Assembly (NCBI GenBank): GCA_025594325.1
Contig: JANHCV010000003.1
Span: 868,001 to 932,000 of the forward strand
Source: Blastocladiella emersonii ATCC 22665
Lineage: Eukaryota; Blastocladiomycota; Blastocladiomycetes; Blastocladiales; Blastocladiaceae
Reading direction: 5' to 3'
DNA length: 64,000 bases
Below are positions 33,323 to 44,853 of this stretch, piece by piece. Each line of letters starts with the position of its first letter. Positions within the stretch are counted from its first letter, which is position 1. The translations under genes and the position numbers were made by a program. A model generated the notes under the pieces. The model saw nothing but the letters and a program-made list of their open reading frames with translations, searched no databases and was not told where the DNA came from.

Positions 33323-33592
33323 GGCGGTGATACAGCAGCGGTTGCTTGATTCGTCGTCAAGGCGCGGGAACAACGGGAGAGAGCGCGCTAGCGGGTGAGC
33401 GGTCGCTTGCGGCAAGTCCCTGCCGTGGGAAAGCGAACGGCGATCGGCGGCCTGACCAACGCGTCCGAGGCGCGTCAGCTGCAAGGCGCACGTGACGTGT
33501 CTCGCGTTGCTTTTGTCTCGCGCCTCTCCCCTCTCGCGTCGCGGGGGATCAAAACGAGTGGTATTTATTGCGGGGAGAGAAGAGTGCGAGGG

Positions 33593-36500
33593 TCACTTGG
33601 CGTTGGTCAGCTTGGTGCTGTTGAGCGCGATGCCGTGCACGAACGTGTTGAACGAGCGCGTCGGGATGCCCTTGAAGCTGCGCGACCCCGAGTCGTACTT
33701 GAAGAACTCGTGGACCTCGGGCGTCTGGATCTCCTGCGGCCCGAGACCGTGGATCTTGCTCACCTACACACGGCATCTCGACCGTTAGCGACGCGAGCCG
33801 CAACCGGAGCCGCAGCGCACCACGCACCGACTGGTTGTCCGCCGCAAACGCGTACAGCCCCTTGAAGCTGTGGTTCTTGGACCCGCGCAGCAGCACGGCA
33901 AAGTTGTCGCTGCCCGACTGCTGCAGCGCCTCGAGCACACTCTCGCGGACCGATGCGTTGACGCCGCCCGCGAGACACACCTGCAGCGCGTTCACAATCA
34001 GCTTCTTGTTCGACTGCTTCAGCGCGCTCGAGATCTTAACGTTGCGCTTGATGATATTCTTCTCTACACGCAGTTGCGGTGGTGAGTGGGAGCAGGTGGC
34101 TGGGTCGGATGCGAGTGGAGGAGCGTACCCTTGATCCCCTCCTTGGACATCGGCTTGACGGCGGCCGGTTTCGAGTCCACGTCGCTCGCCTCAGACCGCG
34201 CGCTCGAGCACGTTTTGGCCGGAGCGGGAGCTGCAGCGACGCCGCTGGTCGACGGCCGCGCGTGGTTCGCGCCCGTCGTCGACCCCGGCCGCCGCGCACT
34301 AGCCGTCCGGCTGCGCGCCGCCGTCACCTTGCTCGTGAACGCCTGCGCCTTGGCCGGCGAGTAGTCGTCGTTGCTGAACACCATTGTGAACCCGCCCGAA
34401 CCCGGCGACCGCGGCGGTGCGGGGTCGTCGGCGGCGTGCGGCGAGGCCGGAACGGCTGGCGCGGGGACGGCCGCGGGACTCGACGGCCGAGGCGATGTAC
34501 GGGCCGGCGATGGCGCGCGGAGAATGAAGCTGCTGGGCGGGGACGACATGCGCGGCGTCGGCTCGCGTGGCGCTGGCGACGGGGCGAGTGCTGGCGTCGG
34601 CTCGCGCGGGGCCGGCGACGGTGCGAGAGCAGGCGACGGGCATTTCGGTGCGGAAATGTGCGCGGCCGGCACAGCGACCGCGTCCTGCCCCGCGGGCTCG
34701 ACCTCGTCGTCAAACTCATCATCGTCGAGGTCCGACACCGCGGCCTCCGTGTCGCCGTAGAAGTCGAGAATGTCGCCGAGCACGCCCTCGGACGCGTCCG
34801 AGCCCGCGTCGTCGTGGTTGTCGGCGACCATCTCGAACTCGTTGTTGCCGATCGCGTTGAGGGGGACGTGCACAGTCGCGTCGTCGTCGACGAGCGACTC
34901 GTGGTGGTGGTCGAGCGGGTCGTGGTGTGGCGCAGCGGGCTCGTCGGCTTCGGCGAGCGGGGTGGATGGGTCGTACGGCTCGGAGACGGAGGTCAGGTCG
35001 ACTGCCGCTTGCTCTGACGACAGGAACGCGGGGAGCGGGTTCTCGCGCGCATGCTCGGCTGCCACCTGCTCGCCGGCGAAGCTCGCGCGGCTCAGGGTCC
35101 GGAACGAGGCCGCTGTTGGTGGGCGGCTCGAGCGAGCTGACGGCGCGTCATGTCGCGAAGCCGAAGTCGATGGCCGGCTCGCGGCACGACGGGCGACTGA
35201 TGGCGCGCGGGAGCCCGTGGCCGAAGGTGCAGCGCTTGGTGCGGACGAGGGCAAGTCCACGGCCGAGTCTATGAGAGCGAGCGTTAGTGCTCGGTTTGTA
35301 ATGGTAACCGATGAGCGTACCATTGAGCTTGGCCGCCGGTTGAGGGACTGACTGCAGCTGTGCCTTCTTGATCCGGACCTTGGTCGACGTCGAGGGACTA
35401 GATCATCACGTCTGTGAGCACGCATCCAGCGTGCAACATCACGAAACACGTACCGAGCCGGAGCCGTCGCCGCGAACAGGTGCATCAGCGCCGCGAGCGT
35501 GGTCGGCTTGCCCGACTTGGAGCAGCCCTCGGCCGGCAGCACCACCTCGGCAAGCGCTGCGGCGTGGTTCTTACCAGCCACGCAATCGAGGAGTCCGGGC
35601 TGGGCGACGTCGACGAACAGGTCCGAGAGCTCGATGGGGTCCGGCTGCGCGAGCGTGATCCAGATGAGAAACCCGTCCTCGACGTCGAACGGCGTGTGCA
35701 GGTCGGGCTGGAACCGAGGGTGCGCCTGCAGGTACTTCTCGAGCCGGTCAAACGTCGGACCGGACTGGGACCGGACGTGCGCCGTGAGGAATGCGAGAAG
35801 CGCGGCGTGGTGGTACTCCTACGATGGCCGCGAAGAGTGGGTGAGTGCATGTGATTCCTACGGGTAGAGCGATCGTACCTCGCCCGCGAGCCCCGCGATG
35901 GCCGGGTACTCGGTCTCGTCGAGCAAAAACTCGCCGTCCTGGTACAGCGACATGACAGCCGCGCGCTCAGTGCTTGGACGAGGCATGAGCTGGCTCGCGA
36001 GAAGGTGGTACAGGTGACCAAACTCGAGTGCCTCGACGACGGCGTTGGGCAGCTCGGCGCTGCTTGAGAAACTCTAGAGATGTCCGCAGTTAGTCGACCG
36101 TTGCAGGAACAGCGCGTTCGAGGAGTCGTACCCTTGGGTCCGAAGTGAGGTCGGCGAGCTCGAGGTAGGCCCGGCTGTCCGGATGGACGAGCTTTCGGGC
36201 GAGCAAGAGAACGTTGAAGCACATGGCTGGGAAGTTGGGGTCGCTCCACCCGCCGCACCGACCCAGCTTGCCGCGGGCAGATACGGGTTCCGCGGGAGCA
36301 TGCGCATCTTCTTGAGCCACAGGCCGGACCGTAGTAGAGTCGAGCTCTGGCGCAGAGTCTGTCGTCGGACCAGTCGGCGAGGCAGTCGTCGGCTCGGTCG
36401 AGTCGACAAAGTGGATGATGCGGCGAAAGTGCTCGACGAGAGCAGCGAGCGGGACCGGCCACTCATCGGCACCGCCGGTCTGCGCGATACTCGACGCCCG

Positions 36501-36782
36501 CTGCATCAAGGGCTCGAGAACGTCCCACAGGACGCGCCCGGCGACCCGCGGCACCGACCCGGCAGTCGACGCAAACAGGGCCCAGTAGTCGGGCGACGTG
36601 GGCGAGATGATGTAGGGCGTGAGGTCGATGGCCAGCGGGTCAATGATGCCGAGTAGCTGGACGAACACGAAGCCGTCGCGGCACTCGTCGGCCGTGACAT
36701 CCGTGTCGAGGACCTGCGAGAGCCACTGAATCGGGTTGGTTTGCATCGTGGATTGCATGGGCTTACTTCTATCGTTTTGCAT
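33593..36782 (-). CDS. CAMSAP/Patronin-like microtubule minus-end protein
   Basis: Binds and stabilises microtubule minus ends. Seven exons: 36132-36782, 35879-36073, 35454-35818, 35321-35397, 34129-35268, 33828-34063, 33593-33763, joining to about 944 residues. The N-terminus has a CH-type domain (NPIQWLSQVLDTDV, FVFVQLLGII; PGLLDCVAGKNHAAALAEV later in the domain). The middle is disordered and Pro/Ser-rich with acidic patches and two copies of LAPSPAPREPTP. The C-terminus is a CKK domain: LIVNALQVCLAGGVN, NFAVLLRGSKNHSFKGLYAF, IHGLGPQEIQTPEVHEFFKY and FKGIPTRSFN. CH first and CKK last is the diagnostic CAMSAP order. The start (MQNDRS) is one of two in-frame ATGs. Confidence 0.88.
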
Positions 36783-37018
36783 GAAGCGAGAGCTTCCTCC
36801 CGGAGGGCACTCCCTTCTCTCGACACGGACCCGGCGGGGCGGCGTGGAGACGCGTTTGGCGATCACGTGCGGAGTGCGAGACGCGCCGCGCCACAACGTC
36901 CGAGGCGCTCGAGGACCTTCTCGTCGCTCGCGCCGAAACCAAGTTTTCAAGGAGATAAATAGTCAGATCGATTGAAAAAGAGTATGTAACACATGACGCG
37001 ACCGGCCGGCCCGCCGCC

Positions 37019-38799
37019 CTAGTCGCCGCCGTCCTCCTCGCCGCCGTCCTCCTCGTCAGGCTCGGCGTCGTCCTGCTTCTCCTTGAGCATCTCCTCAAAC
37101 TTTTTCTCGTCCTCGACACTCGGGTCGTTCTGCTCGGTGAGCCCGAGCGGACCCGCGACCGCGGGCGGCGGGACGTACTCGGCCTGGAACGCAGGCAGGG
37201 CGGGCGCAGCGAACGGCATGCCGGCGAGGTCCTTGAGCCCGTCGCCCATGTAGACGCAGGCGAACTTGCCGTTGTAGTAGACGGCGTGGGCGCCGGGCCA
37301 GCGGTTGGACCGGAGGTGGATGGGCGTGAACTTGAGCGGGAGCATGCGCGAGCACGCGCGGACCGACCACGCCTGGAGCCCAGCGGCCATCTCCGAGTCC
37401 TCGATGAGCGGCGTCAGCAGCGCGGGCCCGATCTCGGGCTCAATCTCGCGCTCCGACTCGCCGCCCGTCGCATCGCCCGTCTCGTCATCTTCGTCGTCGC
37501 GCTCCTCGTCCTCGTTGCGCTCGCCGTCGCCGTCCTCGCCGTCGCCGCCGCTCTTGACGGGGTTCACCCACACGGTGCGGCCCTGCGGCATCACGTACGG
37601 GATCTGGTGGACCCAGTTGTCGAGCGTCAGCATCGACTCGTTGGGCAGTACCTCGTACTCGGCGTTGACAATGATGGCCGTGTTGAGCTCCGGGTGCTCC
37701 TCGTCGGCGCTCTCCGGGTCGAACGTGTAGTAGCCGAGCGGGCACACGACCGTCGCCGCGGTGATGCGCGCAATTTGGGCGCGGAGGTAGTGCGCCTCGG
37801 TGCCCGGGAACAGCGGGTGCGACTCAATGATGGTCGACAGGTCGCCCGTCATGAGCTTGCGGATCGAGCGCGCCGCCGTGATGTGCTCGGGCAGCACGTC
37901 GGGCAGGCGGACCCACGGGTTGCCGACTACACGCGCGCAACGCAGGTCAGTCACCTGGCATTTCATCGCGCGGTCATTCGGAGATGAACGTACGAGCCGT
38001 GCACGCGTAGTACGTGTACTTGTTGCAGCCGGTGCCCTCCTCCTTGGGCAGCGTCGAGTCGGCGGGCTTCTTGGGTCCGGGGAACCCCTCGAACTCGGGC
38101 ATGTCGATGGTGGCCGGCTTGACGACCTCGGGCTTGCGCTCCTCCTCGCCTGCGGGCTCCTCGTCGGCGGATCCGCCCTCGGCCTCGACAATGTAGTAGG
38201 GGTTCTTGAGGCCGCTGACCTTGCCCCAGAAGCGCGCCGACTGCAGGCTCTGGTCGCGCATGAGCTGGTGGATCGACAGGGTGAGGTAAAAGGTCTCATC
38301 CGAGCCGAGGTACACGCCGGCCGACTCGAACAGGTGCGCGAGGTCCTGGATGTCGGGCACCTGGCCCGCGGCCTCGTCGCCCTCCTCGACGTTCTTGCTC
38401 CCGGACTGCAGCAGCGCCATGAACCGGTGCACGTTCTGCTGCGCCTCGTTGATGTCGGCGACTTTCTACTCGTTGGACATGCGCTAGGGGTCAGCTTCTG
38501 GCGGAAGGCGGGCTGTTGCAAGTCTCGGGCGTACCTTGAACCCGAGCGGCGCATTGAGGCTCTCGATGTTGAACTTTTTGCGCTTGAGCTGCGATGAGAC
38601 GTTCTCAAAGACATCTGTTGTTCGTCCCCAGTCAGCCTCAGCTCAGCTCCCGCGCGAGCCGGGAGAGCGTACCGGCAGGGTTCTTGGGCCGCTTCTCGAG
38701 CAGCTGCGCGATCATGTCCGTCAGGTGGTCGTAGAGGTTGACCCCCGTCCGGTCGGACTGCTGCTGCAGGTACTGCTTGGCTTGTGCAATGTCATCCAT
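37019..38799 (-). CDS. radial spoke head protein RSP4/RSP6 (RSPH4A/RSPH6A)
   Basis: Component of the radial spoke head of 9+2 axonemes, needed for flagellar beat control; its presence means the organism makes motile flagella. Exons 38673-38799, 38535-38614, 37994-38465 and 37019-37926 join to about 528 residues. Family segments seen: NLYDHLTDMIAQLLEKRPKNP at the N-terminus, FENVSSQLKRKKF, PYYIVEAEGG, YYACTALGNPWVRLPDVLPE, HYLRAQIARITAATVVCPLGY, NWVHQIPYVMPQGRTVW, PLLTPL and FTPIHLRSNRWPGAHAVYYN. The C-terminus is Glu/Asp-rich as in homologs. Confidence 0.95.
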
Positions 38800-39039
38800 G
38801 GTGTGTGCGTTTCCGTTCACAGTTCGGGTGTGAGAGAGCAGATCAGCAAAGCCCTGCGAGCGAGCGGACGTCTCGCACGAGAAACGCGTCGCGCGACGCG
38901 CCCAGGAGGCGCGGTCACACCGCTGCCCTGCCACGCTTGTCGATCCACCCGGCCATGAACTCGCGCGTTGCTGCCGACTGCCTCGCGAGAGCGCGCGCTC
39001 CCGCCCCCTTCGCTCTCCCGACCACCTCACGCAACTGCA
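38800..39039. promoter_or_regulatory. divergent RSP4/6 - VPS41 promoter
   Basis: 240 bp between divergent start codons; no TATA box or other motif stands out. Confidence 0.4.
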
Positions 39040-42000
39040 ATGTCAAATCCAGAGAGTGGCGCGAATGGCGCCGCACACCATGCATCACTACCGGGATCGC
39101 CCGACCCGCTCGAGGGCATGACCCACGACCACGAAGTCTCGGCGAGCGCTGCCGACGAGTCAGACCAGCACGATGCGTCTGACGAGGACGAGGACGGCCT
39201 CGACGCTGGTTTCTCGACCGACGATGACGAGGTCGAGCCTGAGCCGACGCTCAAGTACTCGCGGCTCGGCGGCGAGCTGCCGAGCATTCTCGCGACGGAC
39301 GCCATCAGCACCGCGACGTGCAACGAAAAGTTTCTCGTACGCTCGATCGCGCCTTACCTTTTCAACGAGACCACAACTCTGATCCGCGGCAGCGCGACCC
39401 CTGCACTAGGTGTTCGGCACGCACTCGGGCTTCGTCTACGTGTTCGACTTCTCCGGGACCTTTCTCAAAAAGTTCACGCCGCACCGGTCCTCGGTCACGG
39501 ACGTGTGCATCGACTCCAAGGAGGAGTACATTGCGTCCTCTGGCGACGATGGTGCGGTTCATCCCCCGCGCCTCACCTCACGTGCGTTTGCTCACCCGTG
39601 TACCGCTGCTAGGCATGGTCGTCGTGTGCAACCTGTTCACCGACGAGGTCCAGGTGTACGAGTTCCGCCGCCCGATCAAGTGCCTCAGCCTCGACCCCGA
39701 GTACAGCAAGTCGCGCCGGTTCGCGGCCGGCGGCCACGCCGGCGAGGTCGTCCTGTTCGAGAAGACGTGGCGCGGGCCCAAGAAGGTGGTCATTGACCAG
39801 CCGCAGTCGCGCGTGCTCGCCGTCGAGTGGCGCGGACAGCTCATCGCCTACGTCTCCGAAGCGGTACGATCTGTCGCGCTTACGCGGGTGGGAGACGATG
39901 CTGACAAGTGGACCGGTAGGGCCTCGGTATCTACGACGTCAAGTCCTCGCGCGTGGTGTGCATGACCCACGTCCCGTTCGAGTCGACGCGACCCGAGCTG
40001 TACCGCCCGCACCTCGTGTGGAAGAACGACGAGACGCTGGTCTTTGGCTGGCAGAAGATGATCCAGATCATCGAGGTCAAGGTACGCTTGCTGTCGCTCT
40101 TGCACGAGGCGGATTTGTGCTCACGCATCGATTTCGCAGATCCCGTCCATGTTCGAGCTCGGCTACCAGGCCCGGATCCTCGTCCAGTACGCTCACACTT
40201 TCACTGCGACCGAGCCCACCGCTCACCCATTGCGAACGCGTGTAGGGCGTCGACCGACGTGATCATCGGCGGCCTGCAGCCGTACGACTCGTCGCTCCTG
40301 CTCATCGGCGTGTCCGACCAGCTGTACGAGGACGACGCGGACGAGGCCGTGGAGCGGCACCCGCCCGAGACCATCGTGTTCGACCCGGAAGCCCTCGAGC
40401 CCGTGGTGTCGCGCGACGTGCTCTCGGTGCACGGCTACGAGCACATCCAGTCGACCGAGTACCGGCTCGTGTCGATCTCGGCCGAGCGCACCTTCTTCCT
40501 CGTGTCGCCCAAGGACGTGATCACGGTGCGCGGCCGAGACATCAACGACCAGATCGAGTGGCGCCTCGAGCACCGCATGTTCGAGGAGGCGCTCCAGCTC
40601 AGCATCCGCGCCGGACAGCAGAACGCGCCGCTGCGGCCCGAGTACCGCGCCGCGCAGATCGGGCAGAGCCTCCTCGGCAGCCTCCTCGAGGGCGGCGAGG
40701 CCGAGCACGCTGCGTCCCTGTGCCCGCTCGTCCTCGCTAAGTCGGCCGAGCTATGGGAGCGCTGGACGTTTGTGTTTGCTGAGCAGGACGAGTTGGATGT
40801 ACGTTACGGTTACGCGTCGGCGGAAGTTGCGTGTGATACTGACTTTTGCGTGGGTCGCGTAGGCGCTGCTCCCGTACGTGCCGCTCGCGAACCCGGTCCT
40901 CGACCACACCGTGTACGAGGTGATCCTCGCGCACTACCTGTCGTCCGACTTTGCCGTACGTTTGCGTGCTTGATGCGCACTCACTCGCGACTCACAGTCC
41001 GTGTTTCTCGGGTTATAGGTCTTCTCCGACCTCATTTCTCGGTGGCCAAGGCACCTCTACAACACGCCCAACGTCATCTCGGCGCTCGAGGACACGCTCA
41101 TGGACCACCCCGACGACAAGGATCTGCTCGGCGCTGCAATCGTCCTGTACGCCGACTCCACTTTCCTCATCTCGCCCACTCGCTCACTCGTCATCGCACG
41201 CACAGCTACCGGTCCGAGAAGCAGGTGTACAAGGAGCTCGTGTGCCACATCGAGCTGCACCAATTTGCGCCGGCGCTCGCGCTGCTCGAGGAGAACCCGC
41301 AGATGACGATCCCGCTGCTGCGGCACCGCGCCGTGGTGTGGTTCGATTTCTGTCTCGAGCAGTGTGGCGGCGACGTCGACAAGCTGCTCGAGTCGGGCGC
41401 GCTCAAGCAGATTGCCGGGCGCACGCACCTGATTTCGGTACGGCGCGCACGTTGTCCGCGCGAGTCCATCACCTCGGACACCAACGCGCGCGTGTTGTAG
41501 ACGGCCGAGGTGGTCCAGCTCCTCGCGTCGCGGCGGCTGTACCAGTTCGTGTACCTGCAGGCCGTGTTCGAGCGCGACACGCACGAGGCGCCCGAGCTGC
41601 ACGGCCTGCTGCTGGAGCTGCTGGTCGAGTTCCGGCCCGCGGCGCTCATGGATTTCCTCCAGCGGTCCATCTACTACCCGCTCGACCGCGCGCTGCAGCT
41701 CAGCCAGGACCGCGACCTCCTCCCCGAGCAGGTGTTTGTCCTCGGGCGTATCGGGAACCACAAGCGCGCTATGGAAATCATGATGGATCGCATGGATGAT
41801 ATCGAGATGGTACGCTGGGTGCGGTCATGTTGGTGATGGGGTGCTGAATTGACGTGCTGGATCACGCGTAGGCGATCGAGTACGCGAAGCGGCAGCAGGA
41901 CGAGGACCTGTGGCACGACCTGGTTGACTTTGCTGTCGAAAAGCCGAGTACGTTCCTCTCCTCCCTTTCACTCAGCGCGACTGCGGCTGACCTCGCCCCC

Positions 42001-42449
42001 GCTCGCGTGCAGAGTACTGGGGCCCGCTGTTCCGGACCACGGGCATGTACCTGGACCCGATCCAGCTCATCAAGCGGGTGCCGCGCAACGCGTCGATCGA
42101 CGGGCTCAAGGGCCTGCTCACGTCGATCGTGCACGACTTTGCGACGCAGATCGAGGTGCGCAGCCAGGCGCAGCACGTGCTCCGCAACGACGTGCTGCAG
42201 CACCTCACCACGTCCATGCGCCGCGCGCGCGGCGGCGTGCCTATCGACCCGGCGGCACCGTGCAGCAGCTGCGGCGTGCCGATTGGCGCGGCCGACGTGG
42301 TCCCCGACGCGCACGGCGGCGGCGGCGCGGCAAGGACGAAGTGGCGGCCCATCGCGCTCGACGGGTTCGGGGTACGGCACAAGGGGAAGTGTCCGCCGCC
42401 GCAGATCGGTGCGGGTGCGCCGGCGGCGACGCGGCAGGGCGCAAGTTGA
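39040..42449 (+). CDS. VPS41: VPS41, HOPS tethering complex subunit
   Basis: Vacuole/lysosome tethering factor. Twelve exons (39040-39336, 39410-39551, 39613-39863, 39920-40081, 40140-40186, 40246-40798, 40863-40955, 41019-41146, 41206-41437, 41501-41809, 41872-41947, 42013-42449) join in frame to about 908 residues. An acidic N-terminus leads to WD40-type blades (VFGTHSGFVYVFDFSG, SSGDDGMVVVCNL, GIYDVKSSRVVCMTH, LVFGWQKMIQII), then clathrin-heavy-chain-like helices (NDQIEWRLEHRMFEEAL, QAVFERDTHEAPELHG, YYPLDRALQLSQDRD, IGNHKRAMEIMMD, GMYLDPIQLIKRVP). The C-terminal RING is only partial: one pair PCSSCG, no second half. It has the most introns in the window, ten of eleven starting GTACG. Confidence 0.92.
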
Positions 42450-42497
42450 TACGGAGACGTAAGAGGAAAAAAAAAAGCTGTACATTACACGGTCACG

Positions 42498-43274
42498 TTA
42501 GATCTCGATAGCGGACTCGAGACCAGGAAGGTAGCGCAACGTGGACCACGACCACTCCCACGAGCGCTGCGAGAGGTCGACCTCGACGTGGTACAGTCGG
42601 TCGCGGTCGTCGACTTTGAGCGCCTCGTCGTCGCAGCCCTCGGCCTTGGCGTCCTCCAACTCGGGCTTCTCCTCCTCCTCGGCAACCTTCTCCTCGGCAG
42701 CGGCCTTCTCGCCCTCGCGGAACGACGAGAGCAGCGCGACGGTCGTCGGCGCGTCCGTGATCTCCGCAACGACCTGGAGCGGCAGCCCGCGGTACCGGAC
42801 GTCGACGGCGAGCGACCCGAGCACCGTGGCGAAATCGTCGATCTGGAACCCGAGCGCCAGCAGCGCATACATGAGCTGCGGGTGCGCCGTGGCGGGGATC
42901 CCGACCGAGAAGATCAGTTGGTACGTCGCCTCGAGGTTCACGTCGTCGAGCGACAGCGCCGCCATGCGCCGCAGGTCCTGGGCCGTCACGGCATCGGGCG
43001 CCGGGACCGTCGGCGACGAGGCGGCTAGCGCGGCCAGGTCCGCGGGCGTCGCGGGCGGCAGATCGCCGTCGGCGGGGAGGGTCGGGGGTTTGTTGCCCTG
43101 CAGCGCGGCGAGGAAACCGCGCAGGGCAAAGGCGAACTTGGCGTTGAGCGTCGCCGTCGACGTCGGCTTGGGCGCCGGCGCGGCGGCGGTGGCGGCGGCC
43201 TTGAGGGCGGCCGTGTCGGGCGCGGCAGCAGCAGCGGGTGCGGCGGCGGCGGTCTGGTTCTCGACAGTCATCAT
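42498..43274 (-). CDS. uncharacterised protein, Ala-rich with acidic insert
   Basis: Single exon, 258 residues. Residues 1-50 are Ala/Pro-rich. The middle is hydrophobic-helical (LRRMAALSLDDVNLEATYQL, HPQLMYALLALGFQIDDFATVLGSL) and contains VDVRYRGLPLQVVAEI. A Glu/Ala/Lys-rich insert (about 180-215) is followed by a compact end rich in Trp (RDRLYHVEVDLSQRSWEWSW). No membrane span or signal peptide. I do not recognise the family; a COMM-domain fold was considered but its signature is not visible. ATG is doubled at the start. The stop is 48 bp from the convergent VPS41 stop. Confidence 0.68.
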   Translation of the reverse strand: MMTVENQTAAAAPAAAAAPDTAALKAAATAAAPAPKPTSTATLNAKFAFALRGFLAALQGNKPPTLPADGDLPPATPADLAALAASSPTVPAPDAVTAQDLRRMAALSLDDVNLEATYQLIFSVGIPATAHPQLMYALLALGFQIDDFATVLGSLAVDVRYRGLPLQVVAEITDAPTTVALLSSFREGEKAAAEEKVAEEEEKPELEDAKAEGCDDEALKVDDRDRLYHVEVDLSQRSWEWSWSTLRYLPGLESAIEI

Positions 43275-43491
43275 TGCAGTTTAACGTGTTTGAAGGCGAG
43301 AGAGAGAGGAAGCGCCGCGAGGAGCAGAGAGTTGAAATCAGCGTCGCGACGAGAAGCACGGCCCGCGTGACGCGATGATCGCGCGAGCGAGCCAGCCGGC
43401 CGCCGTATCTTTCGCGCGCGGCCTCCGGCTCTACCCGCGCCGCCGTATCGAATCCCGTCCGTGCGCTGCGACTCGGTGCATCGGATCTGCC

Positions 43492-44573
43492 ATGGCGACC
43501 ACGTTAAAGTCGACCCTCTATGTCGGTAATGCATCCAATGAATGATCCGCGGTGTCCGGAGGAGTGGTGAGCTGACGCAGGGAGCACGTAGGCGGGCTCG
43601 CGTCCGAGGTGACGCGCGACGTGCTGTACAACATCTTCATCGCGTTCGGCGACATTGTGTCCATTGAACTGCCCACGGACCACCGGTCGGGTGCGTTGTC
43701 GCGTCCTGCTCGGAGCTCGGAGCTCGGCGGGGATGTGCTGACCCGCGCCGTGGCCGTGTAGCGGAACCGCACAAGGGCTATGCCTTCGTGCAGTTCGAGG
43801 ACCCGAGCGATGCGGCCGACGCCATCGACAACATGCACCTGTCGGAGCTGTTCGGCCGCACCATCAAGGTGAACCTGGCCAACCCGAACGCCATGCCGGG
43901 CACCGTCATTAAGAAGGCCGTGTGGGACACGGCGGCTCCACCACCAGCAGCTGACGGCGCGAACGGGACCGCGGCGCCACCAGTACCGGCGGTCGCGCAG
44001 AAGCCGGCAGCGACGGCGGACGGCGTCGCGTCGCCCGTCGACCGCGCGCTCGACGACCCGAGCAACCCGCGCGTGTGGTTCCAGATCACGATCGGCGGTG
44101 TGCCCGCGGGCCGCATCATCATGACGCTGTTCGCGAACGTGGTGCCCAAGACGGCGACCAACTTTTTGCAGCTGTGCCTGCACTCCAAGGGGTTCGGGTA
44201 CCGCGGCACCCACTTCCACCGCGTGATCCCCGGGTTCATGGCGCAGGGCGGCGACTGGGAGCGCCACAACGGCACGGGCGGCCACTCCATCTTCGCCGAC
44301 CAGGGGAAGCCGCAGTTCGAGGACGAGGAGGCCGGGCTCGCCCTCACCCACGACCGTCCGGGTCTCCTGTCCATGGCCAACGCGGGCAAGAACACCAACG
44401 GATCGCAGTTCTTTATCTGCACGGCTAACCGCACCGACTGGCTCAACGGCAAGCATGTCGTTTTCGGCCAGGTGATTGGCGGCATGGACGTCGTTCGGCG
44501 TATCGAGAAGATCGGTTCCGAGTCGGGCAAGCCGAGCCAAAAGGCCGAGATCGTCGACAGCGGAAAGTTGTGA
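43492..44573 (+). CDS. PPIE: RRM-cyclophilin, PPIE/Cyp33 type
   Basis: Nuclear peptidyl-prolyl isomerase associated with the spliceosome and with chromatin regulators in animals. Exons 43492-43525, 43592-43690 and 43762-44573 join to about 314 residues, near the human length. The RRM has RNP2 LYVGGL and RNP1 HKGYAFVQF, with the family-specific [21 protein letters not shown] linker rich in Ala/Pro leads to a complete cyclophilin domain: [45 protein letters not shown] and [13 protein letters not shown], keeping the catalytic Arg and the Trp of the cyclosporin-binding site. Confidence 0.96.
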
Positions 44574-44853
44574 GGAGATTGCGATATATACACTGTGGGT
44601 CCCTGCACCGACCTTTCGCGACTCTTCGCTCGACGCGGCCGCCACGTGGTGGCGAAGCAGACGCCGCGCGTTTCAGTTTCGTCCTCGCGTTCGTCGTTCT
44701 TCGCCAGTTCGCCCTCTCCCCTCCGCGCTTCTCTGCGCCATCACTCGCCCATTGGCGAGAGTCCATGCAATACGCACATGTAACCGCGCGCTCCCGCGAC
44801 CGCCCATCGACCCTTCTTGCTTGCCCGTTTGCTCAACAACCACGACCACGACC

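Noticed and set aside
39933-40186. Reading straight through the VPS41 introns
   Set aside because: The open frame loses WD40 similarity; splicing at GTACG sites restores it.
42498-43274. COMM-domain assignment for the unknown acidic protein
   Set aside because: The Trp-rich C-terminus is suggestive, but the leucine-rich COMM signature is not visible.
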